This document shows, in pieces, positions 1 to 34,961 of a stretch of DNA of 64,000 nucleotides (position 1 is the stretch's first letter; the number at the start of each line of letters is the position of its first letter). A program made the translations under genes and the position numbers. Source of the stretch: Doris montereyensis (taxonomy: Eukaryota > Mollusca > Gastropoda > Nudibranchia > Dorididae); contig JAXRKP010000220.1 of NCBI GenBank assembly GCA_037039925.1, forward strand, positions 62,501 to 126,500. The letters run 5' to 3'. Below the pieces are notes generated by a model. That model searched no databases. It saw only the letters and a program-made list of their open reading frames with translations, and had not been told where the DNA came from.

Positions 1-345
1 TTCCTGGCACCAAAAACAAGCAGAACACGCCTGATTACACATTCACCGAGACATTGCTTATCAATCTAATGATATTGAAATGGGAGGACCAATCAATTTA
101 TAGTTCATGTAAATGTGTCTCTTCACAAAAAGGCATGTGTTTTTGCTCTACCTGTCACAAATTTTTTTTGCAATTTCTCTCACTTCACGTTCTCTTTCCA
201 GCGAAACATTAGAGTCTCTTTTTTTCTCAAAGTGGATTTATGCATCAGAACAAAATAATTCTGGAGCCGGTCATGCTGTCATAGTGCATTGCCATTTAAA
301 AAATTTATCAGAGTTGTAACGTATCTTCATTTTCCTCTTTTTCAG
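1..345 (+). other. Upstream intron, nothing recognised
   Basis: AT-rich sequence ending in the acceptor of exon A. Short open frames show no domain. It is probably intron, because exon A has a clear acceptor. Confidence 0.4.
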
Positions 346-23160
<22,815 letters not shown>

Positions 23161-23754
23161 GATGAACAATTACATTGCCAAAGAAACTAATGATGTCTTC
23201 TTTGACTTTGAGGACATTGACTGCTGTATTTATCTTTTTTTGTTCCGGTTTCATAGGTGTAGTTCCAGATTGGTGCTATCATCAAATATAGATGCTATGA
23301 ATACTATGATTCACCTTACTGAACAATATTTATTTTTAAATTTTATTATAAAGATAAATGAAAAATTCAATTTTTAGTTTCAGATGTCACTTGTTCAATT
23401 TTTTATTTATTCTCTCTTGTTTTTAATTTGTGTAAAAAATTCAGTAATATCCATTAACTGTACAAATGTGCAATTTTTTTTACTGAGGACAAGTAAGGTA
23501 GGCATCACAAAAGTTGACCTTCCGGCACTTTGTAGAAAAGTATCAGATTCAGATTACAAAATTTCACCAAAATTGCAAAAATTGAAAAGTATGAAATCTT
23601 GAAATGCAGCTTTCCAATACAGTGGCTGGATCACCCAACAAAAGTCTTAATGACATGTGACTAACAGTATCCCTGACCCCGAGAGGGAGCTAAGCGAGCT
23701 TCAGCATTGAAAGCTTGGTCCTTTTTTCCCCCAATGTAATTATCCTGATTGTCA
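23161..23754 (+). other. Likely 3' UTR and downstream of the CCDC14-like gene
   Basis: AT-rich non-coding sequence after the stop. No canonical AATAAA is obvious; ATAAATGAAAAATTCAAT near 23354 is the nearest candidate. Confidence 0.35.
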
Positions 23755-24050
23755 AGAGCAGACTCACCGACTGTAGATCATTTATCCCCCGGCCATTTCA
23801 TTCAAAGTCCTTCTCAACTCCTGGAGGAGTATACAGTACACAAGCTGTTAGGTTTTTCATACTAACACTCTGACAAGTTCTCTGTCTACCTCTAGCTGGG
23901 TACTCATTCACACCTGAGTCAAGTGAGAAAAAATAGAGTAAAGTACCTTTCTTAAGAGTACAACGTTGTAGAAAAAAAACCCCATCTGTGCCAGCCGTGG
24001 GGTTTGAACCAGTGTCGTCATGGTTACAAGCCCACAACTGTATGGTTCTC
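23755..24050 (-). mobile_element. S2 SINE, full length, reverse
   Basis: The tRNA-like head is at the right (GGGGTTTGAACCAGTGTCGT, reverse B-box). The body has CTGGGTACTCATTCACACCT and the 3' part GGCCATTTCATTCAAAGTCC at the left. This is the best full copy of the family. Confidence 0.7.
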
Positions 24051-24179
24051 ACGTCTTCCCATTTTTTTTACATTTATTGTTTTGAAAATAACTGAAAAAG
24101 AACGTGCATATAAATCATTGAAAGGGAAAATCAACTTGCCGTTCCTGAAGCGAAGACATCATTAACTCTTGCTATTTGA

Positions 24180-24500
24180 AGGTCGGTGTTGAGTCAATGG
24201 GACAGTACAAAGGAAAATCCAAACATTCATTAGCACCTGTCTGAGGCACATTTTTAAGCTCAGGTGGCCAGAAAAGATAAGGAATGAAGACCTTTGACAG
24301 TGAGCAGGACAGCAACCAGTGGCCGTACAGATCATGCGGAGAAAGTGGGGTTGGATTGGACACACCCTCAGGAAACCAGCATCCAGCACCACACGCCAAT
24401 CTCCTGACCTGGAACCCACAGGGGAAAAAGGAAGAGAGGCCGACCTCTCAATCTCAGCACCTGGAGGTGAGACACTGAAGCATGTAGATTTCAAATAGCC
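24180..24500 (+). mobile_element. LINE relic, ORF2 C-terminus
   Basis: Across frames it reads LRWPEKIRNED, KWGWIGHTLRKPASSTTR and GKKERPTSQSQHLE. These match the post-RT WIGH.LR and KRGRP..TWRR blocks of APE-type LINEs. Frames are broken. Confidence 0.6.
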
Positions 24501-24837
24501 TGCTTTAGGTTCTTAGCGAATAACTCTTGAATCAAATCAGTATCTCAATTGATTGGAACCGGATTGTTTTGCCTGCGATCTGCGAATCTGTTTATTGTTA
24601 CTAGATTAGATTTCTCAATTTCAGGTCATTACAATAACAAGCCTACATAACTTCAGTATCGAGAACTACGTAAAAAGCCCTCAGAACTTCATTATCAAGT
24701 ACTAATTTGACCTAATAATAGTACTTAATGTCACTCAACCGGTACATTGGTTTCTGAGTTATCACAGTTAAAGTTCAAGATACCCAGCTTTATAATAAAG
24801 ACATATCATAATCCAACATTGTTTACGGGCATGCTTA

Positions 24838-25020
24838 CATATATATATATATATCTCTTGCTCTCTCTCTCCCTCTTTCGTTTTCTGTCTGTCTCTCCTG
24901 GGCTCTGTATTTGCCCCTGACTATCTGTCTTTCTATCTATATAATGATCCATCCATCTATCTCTCTGTCTATCCATCCATCGATCCATTTATTCATTCAT
25001 CTACCCATCTTTGAGACAGA
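24838..25020 (+). repeat. Compound microsatellite (TA, CT, CATC/CTAT)
   Basis: A short TA run is followed by CT-rich sequence and then imperfect ATCTATCT/CATCCATC repeats. Confidence 0.85.
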
Positions 25021-25275
25021 CAAACAGGAGAGAGACAGACCAACAGAGAGTAAGCTAATATATTAAGGGTTTCTTCATTCCTCATTCTGAATGTAACTTT
25101 GCCATTGCATTGGATTTTGATTTTATGCTTTGATACAGTCCATGAATTATTGGCTACAGTTTGATGAAAATGGGGAATCATGAACAAGATATCTTATGTT
25201 TTCGTCATAATTGTAGTAACATAATTAAGCCTAAACTTATGGCAATACACCTGTAACATCATCATGCCTACAGCT

Positions 25276-26530
25276 GTCTTACAGTAGTCATACCCCCAAA
25301 GATACAGTTTGTAGTCACACCCCCAAAGTTACTAGTCACGATAAACAAAGTGTAGTCACACCCCAAACTTACAGTAGTCACACCCCCAAACTTACAGTAG
25401 TCACCCCCAAAGATACAGTAGTCACACCCCCAAACTTACAGTAGTCACACCCCCAAAGTTACAGTTACACATAGTCATACACCCCCAAACTTACAGTAGT
25501 CACACCCCAAACTTACAGTAGTCACACCCCAAACTTACAGTAGTCACACCCCCAAACTTACAGTAGTCACACCCCCAAAGTTACAGTAGTCACACCCCAA
25601 ACTTACAGTAGTCACACCCCCAAAGTTAAAGTCACACCCCCAAAGATACAGTAGTCACACCCCAAATAGTCACACCCCAAACTTACAGTAGTCACACCCC
25701 CCAAAGTTACAGTAGTCACACCCCCAAACTTACAGTAGTCACACCCCAAACTTACAGTAGTCACACCCCCAAACTTACAGTAGTCACACCCCAAAGTTAC
25801 AGTAGTCACACCCCAAACTTACAGTAGTCACACCCCCAAACTTACAGTAGTCACACCCCCAAACAGTTCACACTCCAAACACAGTAGTCACACCCCCAAA
25901 CTTACAGTAGTCACACCCCCAAACTTAGTCACACAGTAGTCACACCCCCAAACTTACAGTAGTCACACCCCAAACTTACAGTAGTCACACCCCCAAACTT
26001 ACAGTTACAGTAGTCACACCCCCAAAGTTCACAACCTCAAAATAGTCACACCCCCAAACTTACAGTAGTCACACCCCCAAAGTTACAGTAGTCACACCCC
26101 AAAGTTACAGTAGTCACACCCCCAAAGTTACAGTAGTCACACCCCAAACTTACAGTAGTCACACCCCCAAAGTTACAGTAGTCACACCCCCAAACTTACA
26201 GTAGTCACATCCCCAAACTTACAGTAGTCACACCCCCAAACTTACAGTAGTCACACCCCCAAACTTACAGTAGTCACACCCCCAAAGTTACAGTAGTCAC
26301 ACAGTCACAAACTTACAGTAGTCACACCCCCAAAGTTACAGTAGTCACAAAGTTACAGTTACAGTCACATCCCCAAAGTTACAGTCACACTCCCAAAGTT
26401 AAAGTTACAGTAGTCACAAGTCACACCCCCAAAGTTACATCCCCAAAGTTACAGTTACAGTCACATCCCTAAACACTCCCAAAGCTGAACAGTAGTCACA
26501 CCCCAAAGTTAGTCACACCCCCAAACTTAC
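25276..26530 (+). repeat. Minisatellite, ~23-24 bp unit
   Basis: The unit is AGTAGTCACACCCCCAAAC plus TTAC, alternating with an AAAGTTAC version. About 50 units with variable C-run length. Intergenic. Confidence 0.97.
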
Positions 26531-26871
26531 ATCGTGTCATGTTGGCGTGTTGACAACTGCAAACATGACACGTGTCCGAGTGTGTTATAAATTTGATCCA
26601 ACATGTACAGACATATCCACATCAAATCAGTAACATAGGAATTTAACCAACCTAACAATCCCTGTAGTAATTCTCCTCTGCCTGCGCTTTAAAATGGCTG
26701 CCTAAATTTTATCTCGTGAAGCTTCACAAACATTTTGTTCAATTAGGGCGGTGTTTAATTGATTCAAACGGACTGGATCATGCGTTTTTCCTCAGGTTCG
26801 TCTCCCCCAAACCACCCTCTTGCATTATCAGCTCATTACCTGTTGACTGTTATCTTATCTAGAGCCTCAAC

Positions 26872-27880
26872 ATGGATCGCTCCATGAAGAAAAGTGATAT
26901 TCCTTCTCCATGTGACTTCATCAAACAAATTGTCACCAAACGCAGAGGAAAAATCCTCGGGAATTTAACAATACAATATGATTCCCACAGTCTTAGAGTT
27001 CATTTTTATATAGAAAATGATACTCTTACATAGGTATTTGGGCAACTCAGCCCTATTCCCTGCACAGGGTTTTGAAGTTTCAGGCAAAACACCAAAAAAG
27101 GAGGCCTTGATATTACCCATGAATTAGCTCATGGCCTGCCAGTGCCACTGCCAGTGGTCGACTACCCCGCAGCACTAGGCATGTCTAAAGTGACTATAGG
27201 TCTTGATAAAAGACATTGGTGAAATTCACCATCTATTACTCAAAATAAGCTAAAATTCTTCTTGAAGGAAATGCCAGCACCATCTGGCTTGAAGAGGAAT
27301 TTCAAACTTCCAGTCTTGTTAAATAAATAAATTCTTGAAACCTTGACTTCAAATCCGCAATTGGTCTCATTACGTCAGCTACTCCACCTTGCCCATAAGG
27401 CATGTGGCAACCACTGCCTCAACACAGACGTTTGCCTTGTCTGTTGTCCCTCATCTCCTCAGACTCAGAGCCGACTGTGTGTTACCCCATCAACGTCTAC
27501 CACTACCAGCAACACACCAACTGTATCGACAGCAATGAGCGTCGAACACACAACACTGGCGCCTCTTCCCGACCACAACACATGTTCTACCTCGACCACA
27601 CCGCCATCCACAAACAGCTTTCCTTTATCCCTCATCATTCTTGTGCTTTATGGACGCCATGATGTATGCACCACCGCTACCCATTCCCATTCAGAGCACC
27701 TGGACTCAAACCACGCCACCAATCGGGCCATTACGTCACAACGTCCAAGTCTTGCACGCAGTAAAGTCACTCAAGGTCGCATCCATACAAACCCCGCCCA
27801 TCCCAGCCCTTCGGTTCCGCAAGCCGACACCAGCCTGCTCGTGTTCCTGTGCTGACACAATAAAGGAGTTAACAAAGATG
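26872..27880 (+). mobile_element. LINE ORF1 (gag-like) relic
   Basis: Begins with an ATG and reads MDRSMKKSDIPSPCDFIKQI and GKILGNLTIQYDS. Later come KACGNHCLNTDVC and a Pro/Thr/Ser-rich stretch ending in KELTKMVYSLQVMV. Cys-rich words plus a low-complexity linker fit ORF1 of a non-LTR element. Several frame breaks. Confidence 0.4.
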
Positions 27881-27904
27881 GTATATTCATTGCAGGTAAT
27901 GGTT

Positions 27905-28625
27905 GCAATGGCAACAAGGCAGGGTGTCGCCTTTGCATTACAATCCCTTTTGTGGCACAGAGGTGAAATCTCTTTTGTCTTACTTTTTGTCTTCTATATT
28001 CAGTTATATCCACCCACTCTTTCATGCATTATCTTCATGTCTTAATATTCACCCTTCCTACTTTTTCACTCCCGCCCCGTGAGAACCCAGGACCTCTCCA
28101 ACAGGGGAGAGGAGCAGAATACTAATACTAATACTAGGTACACCGCCGTCTCTCCATCCATGCGTGTCGTAGAAGGCGACCAAGGACACCGTGGCTGCCG
28201 TGGGTTGCGAATGGCAACAAGGCGGGGTGTCGCCTATGCATTACAAGCTCTTTTGTGACACAGAGGCGACATCTCTTTTCTCTTACTTTTTGTCTTCTAT
28301 CCATCCACTCCTTTGCTCTATCGTCATGTCTATGTCTCCTCTTCTTTTTGCTTTTTGGTTCTCCTTTTTGGGACTTAACTTCCCTTAGTGGGCGCCTCGT
28401 TTCCCGTGAGGTGCGACCCGTAAGACAGGAAAAGGGGATCCTGGAGGTTGAGGTGAAGCACCCTGCTGGGACGTCTAACCAACACGCCTCTTTGGCCTTG
28501 GCTTCTGCTAAGACAGGCGCGGGTGTAGCCTACTCCGCTCAATCGGGTGGGACACCATATCGATATGGTGTCCTTGGGTCAATCTTGGTCGGGGGAGTGG
28601 GGCACCTTTACCCCTAAGGTGGGGG
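27905..28625 (+). mobile_element. LINE 5' region, partly duplicated
   Basis: A ~130-bp block occurs twice (27911-28060 and 28205-28335), sharing ATGGCAACAAGGC.GGGTGTCGCC and TTACTTTTTGTCTTCTAT. GC-richer sequence leading to ORF1 follows. I infer the 5' UTR of the LINE at 28860. Confidence 0.45.
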
Positions 28626-28859
28626 TGCTCGCTTCCTCTCGACAAAGACTAGAACCCCCAGAGTATGATTTGGCAGGCGGAACTTGTCCCCTTTTTGGAC
28701 GCACAGTAAGCGTGGGATGATGCTAAGGCAGAATTGATTTTAAAAAAATTATTTATAGATACTAAAACAAAACCTTTCCCTTGCCCCACCACCCCCACCC
28801 CCTAAGCAAGTCCCAAGCGGGGGAGCAGGTGCGCCATATTGGGTTGACCTCGTTTTCTG

Positions 28860-30340
28860 GTGGTCGAATCGGACGATAAAGCTCGAGCTGTAGCATCACT
28901 CAGTGTCTTCAAAATAGCTCGCTCAAGCACTGAGATCTAGTGGCGTGATGTGCAAGCCCAAAAGCGTCGCAGACTTCGCTCTGGTGACCTTTTGATTGAA
29001 ATCGCATCGAAAGATGAGTCGTCAAAGCTGCTCGGCACAGGACATTTTGGTGATATCCATGTGGACGTTGAGCCTCACCTGAGCCTCAATAGTTCGAAGA
29101 GGTGGTGAGTGAAATGGATGGGGTTACCCATGCAAGACAGATAATCGTCTGCAAGGGGGTAAGGAGATCAAGACTCATACGTGGGTCTTGACCTTCGATG
29201 CATCCGAACTGCCAACGATTCTCACCATTGAGTATTTGGTTTTGGCTGTCAGATCTTTTGTCTCGAACCCGAGAGGGTGCTTTAACTGTCTGTCATTGAG
29301 TTTGGACATGGAAAGACGAAGTGTCGTCGAGAGGCCGCTTGCCCCCGCTGTGGTCACTATTCCAAACCCTAACCGAGATCTCAGTGACCCATCTAGTTAT
29401 AGACCAATAGTTTTAACTAGTTGCCTTTGCAAAACCATGGAAAGAATGGTGAATAATCGCCTTCTTTGAGCCTTGAGAGAAAAAAATCTTCTTTCTGAAG
29501 TCCAATGCGGTTTTCGCAAAAACCATAGTACTAATGATCATCTTATTCGTCTGGAAAGCTTTTTTCGGGATGCCTTTGCTCGAAAAAGGCAGGTACTTGC
29601 TGTCTTTTTTTACCTGGAAAAGGCTTACGATACGACCTGGAAACATGGTATTCTTACTGGCATTTTCAACTTCAATTTCCTTGGTTGTCTGCCTATTTTT
29701 GTTCCTGAGTTTCTGCTAAAACGGTATCTCAAAGTTACATTAGGTTCTACATTATCTGAAGATTTTTCACAGGAAAATGGAGTTCCACAAGGTAACATTC
29801 TTTCTCCGGTATTATTTAACATAAAAATCAGTAGTATCATAAGGGCACTGCTTACCAATGTACAAGCATCTCTTGTTGTAGATGATTTTGATATCTATAT
29901 TGAAGGCAAACATTTGCGATACCTTGAAAGATCAATGCAACTCTGTATCAACAAAGTTCAAAAATGGGTAAATGGCAACGGTTTCAAATTCTCCACAACA
30001 AAGCTACATGCTGAACCCAGTCTTTATTTAAACAAAACGCCTCTCAAAGTTTCTAAGGAGGCCAAATTTTTAGGTGTGATCTTTGACACAAAGTTATCGT
30101 TCTTGCCTCATGTTCAGAGCCTGAAGAAAAAATGTCAAAAGGCTCTGAATATTCTGCGAGTTGTGGGCCACACGGGCCAACGATACCAACCTGGGTGTAA
30201 CACTGACAAATACGCCTTTGCACAACACGCAGTTCCAGAATGGAATGAGCTTCCAGCTGGTATTACAAACGTTCAGACCACTGAACAATTTATACATCTT
30301 CACAAATGAATTGATTACAAATTGTAAAACCATCTGCGGG
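28860..30340 (+). mobile_element. Jockey-like LINE, internally deleted (ORF1 zinc knuckle + RT)
   Basis: 28860-29340 holds an ORF1 end with a CCHC-like knuckle (CFNC, then a broken second half, then CPRCG in another frame). At about 29350 it jumps to RT: DLSDPSSYRPIVLTSCLCK, GFRKNHSTNDHL, GVPQGNILSPVLFN. The motif A core reads FYLEKAYDTTW, with Tyr where the catalytic Asp is expected, and motif C is VVDDF. Between them the end of ORF1 and the endonuclease are missing. The fragment ends at EWNELPAGITNVQTTEQF, a usual LINE C-terminal phrase. It is inactive. Confidence 0.75.
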
Positions 30341-30825
30341 ATAGGCCAATAGGCCCTTTGCAGATCAATGAACAGAAATAGCAACAGATGAACTTGGGAT
30401 CCTTTCCTTTATAACGGTCACAACGGGACTCGCCTGTAAAGAGATTTACCCCCAGATCCATCAGCCTCGTTGTGACCGAGCGCCATTGTATTCACATTTC
30501 AGAATTGAGTTGGTTAGTTATTAAAATGAAGAATTTTCATCTAATAAGTCATGTGATTTTTAAAATATCTCTAAACTGCTGATATCAACCAACGATCAGG
30601 CGCAAGCAGCCATTATCTCTCCGTCCGAAAGAGTAACAATGAGCAATACATTACAATCTACATGTATTATATTTTATCAAACATGAATGAAGATATCGAC
30701 ATTTTTTTTTTCATGATCAATTTTTAAAAGAGAACTATTGTTTTAGTTCTAGTTCAAATTTCAAACACAAGACAGAAAGATTCACATTTTAAGGACAGGT
30801 AAGCGTGTAAGTTATACATGTACTG
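30341..30825 (+). other. Intergenic, nothing recognised
   Basis: Likely LINE 3' remnant and AT-rich sequence. Confidence 0.35.
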
Positions 30826-31238
30826 AGGGGAGGGGGAGGGGGGCTGCTCCTGGGAGTGATTTTTGTTGCTTTTTAGTTAGGGTATTCATATGAGTAGATG
30901 TCAAAATGTAGTTATTCTCTATCATTGAAACATTTGTAACGTCCTTGATTGCCAAGGAAAGGATCGCCATCTTGGATTTTGACCCAATTTTCAAAATATA
31001 TCTCCTCACTTAGCAATGAATAAAATCGCTCAAAACCTATGCAGATTCTCCCCATTCAATATCTAAAGAGTGGCGTCGGATTTTTTAGATATTTTGGATA
31101 GTTTGTTTTTTTCTAATGAGTTTTTGAAAATAATAAATATCATTTACATTTATTTACATGCACAAATGGCATTTTAATTACCAAAAAAAATATTTTCTCA
31201 AAAAGTTTACAAGATATGGAGAGAAAAAAACAAACGGC

Positions 31239-31712
31239 CTTCTATTAACAATAACATTGACGAGAGGACCCTACGTCCTTCTATTAACAATAACATTGAC
31301 GAGAGGACCCTACGTCCTTCTATTAACAATAACCTTGACGAGAGGACCCTACGTTCTTCTATTAACAATAACATTGACGAGAGGACCCTACGTCCTTCTA
31401 TTAACAATAACCTTGACGAGAGGACCCTACGTTCTTCTATTAACAATAACATTGACGAGAGGACCCTACGTCCTTCTATTAACAATAACATTGACGAGAG
31501 GGCCCTACGTCCTTCTACTTCTATTAACAATAACATTGACGAGAGAACCCTACGTCCTTCTATTAACAATAACATTGACGAGAGGACCCTACGTCCTTCT
31601 ACTTCTATTAACAATAACATTGACGAGAGGACCCTACGTCCTTCTATGAACAATAACATTGACGAGAGGACCCTACGTCCTTCTATTAACAATAACATTG
31701 ACGAGAGGACCC
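31239..31712 (+). repeat. Minisatellite, 39-bp unit, inside copy 1
   Basis: Twelve units of TTCTATTAACAATAACATTG plus ACGAGAGGACCCTACGTCC, some with an inserted TTCTAC. Because 39 is a multiple of three, both strands stay open (RGPYVLLLTITLT and SSMLLLIEGRRVL repeats); these are not taken as genes. Confidence 0.97.
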
Positions 31713-31754
31713 TGTCTGCCAAATGTTATAAACGTCGGTTGGTAAATGACGGAG

Positions 31755-31965
31755 GAGATAGAAAATAAGTGGGGAAAACTACTTTTCGAGAAAAATACAA
31801 AGAAATCAAGAGAAACTAAGTGGGGAAAACTACATTTCGAGAAAAATACAAAGAAAAGAGAAAATAAGTGGGGTAAAACTACTTTTCGAGAAAAATACAA
31901 AGAAATCAAGAGAAAATAAGTGGGAAACTACATTTCGAGAAAAATACAAAGAAATCAAGAAAATA
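31755..31965 (+). repeat. Minisatellite, ~45-51 bp unit, inside copy 1
   Basis: Four to five units with AAATAAGTGGGGAAAACTAC and TTTCGAGAAAAATACAAAG. Confidence 0.9.
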
Positions 31966-32514
31966 ATACAAACAAGACACCCCAGACGAGTTACCCTTCT
32001 TGTAGCAGTCCTTTTACTCTTTCGACAGTCTCTTGGCATTGATGCTAATGTAAAGAGGATTGTAAATCTAGGTTTAGATGTGAACTATTGTGAAAACAGT
32101 TGTCATAATGACCATTTTCTTTTGTTTCATTCCTGTATTCCTATACTTGTGCGCGTGTTTACAAACACATTGCCCGCACCATTTGACCTCCACCTCTTAT
32201 GTCACTCAGCGCTAGGCCAACTCAGCGACGACTGTTTTAATCTACCCTCGCCTACAAACTATTGTGTAACAATAAAATTATACGTCATATGGAAACTTTT
32301 CTGTCATAAACTTGTAGATAAATGTTCGTTCTACCCGAATATATAAATAACCGAATATCGACATCTTGGTCCCAAACTCACCAATTCAAGTGACGCCCTC
32401 CCCTCCCCCCTCCTCCCTCCTCCTCCTTACAATGACTTTTAAACACTCATCCAATGCTTCTTCACACAATACAATGATGAAAGCTGGTCCATCATAAGTG
32501 ACATCGATGACCGA

Positions 32515-32758
32515 GCGATGAGGCTGCCAGACTGGGGATCATGAGGCCCAGAGTTCGAATTCTAGCAAAGCTAGTTCCCACGTTGTGTTCCTTCGGAAAT
32601 ACACTTCACACCAGGTGCAAATGGGTACACGCACAAGTTTGGGAGTCAAACATGCGTCAAATTAGTCTCCTGACCAGGAGATATTTATTCTCGCCTGTTC
32701 TGCTTCACGCTATTGAAACCGGGATAAACTCCGGGCATTGAAGGAACTTGACTACTTA
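32515..32758 (+). mobile_element. tRNA-derived SINE, family S3
   Basis: B-box-like GAGTTCGAATTCTAGC, then ACGTTGTGTTCCTTCGGAAA and TATTGAAACCGGGATAAACT, ending TTGAAGGAACTTGACTACTT. A relative on the same strand is at 51630 and a reverse one at 40080. Confidence 0.65.
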
Positions 32759-32774
32759 CTGACATCACACATAA

Positions 32775-33053
32775 ATAATGACGTACACAGATAATGACTT
32801 ACACAGATAATGACGTACACAGATAATGACTTACACAGATAATGACTTACACAGATAATGACTTACACAGATAATGACTTACACAGATAATGATGTACAC
32901 AGACAATGGCTTACACAGATAATGACTTACACAGATAATGACTTACAGATAATGACTTACACAGATAATGACGTACACAGACAATACACAGATAATGACT
33001 TACACAGATAATGACTTACACAGATAATGACTTACACAGATAATGACTTACAC
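32775..33053 (+). repeat. Minisatellite, 16-bp unit
   Basis: About 17 units of ACACAGATAATGACTT with a GACGTACA variant. Begins directly after the S3 SINE tail. Confidence 0.95.
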
Positions 33054-34960
33054 ATGACATGTTGTGTCAATTCACTTGGGCTTGGGTGTTCTTAGGCTTT
33101 TCTTTTTTCGTTCAATCTTGAAAAACGTGTTAAAAAGTAACATTACACATAACCGTAATATATAAGAAGACATGTAGAATACTGAGTTGGGTTGGGTTTT
33201 TTTTTTCAATTTTGAGGATTTTGCAAACAGCTATTTTATGAAAAAAGTATAAAAAAGCACATTACAATAATTACATGCTCGTGCAGGTTTATTCAACTCC
33301 GATTTTGCTGAAGATTTTCCAACAACATTGGATATAAGAATTGAAATTACAACCATTATTTCTCAGCTTTCAAAACAGAACAAAGAAAACGAGAATTTTG
33401 CGTACCGCAGCCTATTTAGTTGAGCAAGTTAAATTTTCAATATTTTTTGGAACGATTTGATAAGATTTGGTTTGATAATAATATATGGTATACAACAGTT
33501 CAAGATTTTTAAAAACATCACCATACATTATGCAATGACAATATATCTAATGAATGTTTAGATGAAATCACAAATGCATTGTTATCGTGCGGTGTTGATG
33601 ATAACATACTATTAGTTGCTAAAGGGAGAAAAAATTATTGTAATTTTCCCATGGGCATAACAAATGAGTATTGGACAAATGTGGCAATTTTATTTGTTAT
33701 CTTCATGGGTGGATCAAATCGGTAATGGTGTTTTCTTTCTTCTGTGTACAATAAATGGCATTGTAATTGTTTAAGATATTGTGTTTGAATATTGTTACTG
33801 ACTTTGTTTCTATTGTTAATAGCAACGACAAACTGTGAGGCAAGAGGTATATCAAAAGTGACGGACATGACATTAACCAACAGTAAAACCCTTGACTTTC
33901 ATGACGCTACAACTATTTTAAGTCTCCACATGACATCGTGACGGTTCGACTCAATGAAAAATAATTGAAAGGAAAGTATGATAACGATATAGAGTGCATT
34001 ATACCCGTTTCTAATTCATATATAGGTCTAGATCTAATATTTTGGATCCCATCTTATTATGAATCTTTCTAGGTTGCGAAAGTCGCTGCGAATTGTTGAC
34101 ACTCAACCCTATCCGTTTGACATTTGTTATGAAGAAATAACTACGGATGACGCATATTATGTTCAAACATAAAGACAATGGCATAAGCAATAGAGAAAAA
34201 TACGATTTTCTCAAAAGGTCGTTTTTTGTTCATTATTTCCTATCTATTTTTTATTCATTATTTCCTATATTTTTTTTTTTATTTCTCAACGCATCTTCAT
34301 GAAATTTGGTATGTATGATGAGCGGGGAAAACAATTATCAGATGCTTTTTTTAATACGTATTATAGTTTTGTAAAAATTGAATTTTTTGTACAGTATTTT
34401 TGTGTATTTTTGGGTGTTCTCATATGCTATTTTCAAAATTTCATAAAAACAAATAGTACAAATAAAACAAAAATCTGATCTGCTCAAATTTAAGATATTG
34501 GATCAAATAAGGTGTGTGCCAAGTTTGAAAGAAATTTGTTGAAAAATGTAGAAGCCTATCGATATTGAAGTTGGTAAAATTTGGAGGCAAAATCCAAGAT
34601 GACCACCATTTCCATGGCAACCGGGAGCGTCAGAAAAAACTCCCGACATATTTCAACTCAACACGCCATGTCCATTACACCATAAGTTAAATTGATAGGA
34701 ACAAACGGAAACATTTTCACTCCAAGACCCACTCCCGTCCTTAAGTCAATTTCACCCAGCCCCACGGCGATACCAGTAGGGTACACACCACAGAACACTA
34801 AAACAGTATTTTAGTATTCTGTGGTACACACTCCTACGCACGAAGTGAGTTTCGTATCTCTGGAATAACTTTGCTCACGAAGGATTTCCCACCTCGTAAA
34901 CTTTCGTGCTCCCGACCGTGTATTTTGGCGGTCCCCTACTTAACTGTTATAACAAGTTAA
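33054..34960 (+). other. Intergenic, unrecognised; short dispersed repeats
   Basis: AT-rich. About 33820-33885 shares ACAAACTGTGAGGCAAGAGG-type sequence with 48815-48875. An inverted GTCATCTTGGATTTTG-like word lies at about 34590. An open stretch near 33300 (FNSDFAEDFPTTLDIRIEIT) looks protein-like, but I cannot assign it. Confidence 0.35.
34787..34825. repeat. Short hairpin, 18-bp arms
   Basis: ACCACAGAACACTAAAAC faces ATTTTAGTATTCTGTGGT with two internal mismatches and a 3-base loop. It could form a stem in either strand. Confidence 0.6.
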
Positions 34961-34961
34961 A

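Larger units (their letters stand above)
30826..32427. mobile_element. G-run-ended inverted-repeat element, copy 1 (expanded)
   Basis: Homologous along its length to 34962-36000. Shared landmarks in order: GGGGG start, GCCATCTTGGATTTTGAC, AATGAATAAAATCGCTCAAAAC versus the copy 2 version, ATTGTAAATCTAGGTTTAGA, GTGCGCGTGTTTACA, then a CACTTG-like word and C-run end. It contains two internal minisatellites absent from copy 2. No transposase. Confidence 0.65.

Noticed and set aside
24162..24494. 110-aa minus-strand frame
   Set aside because: The plus strand reads recognisable LINE C-terminal motifs, so the minus frame is a shadow.
31158..31722. Repeat proteins of 163 and 171 aa on opposite strands
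   Set aside because: A 39-bp unit keeps all frames in register. Copy 2 of the element has no such frame.
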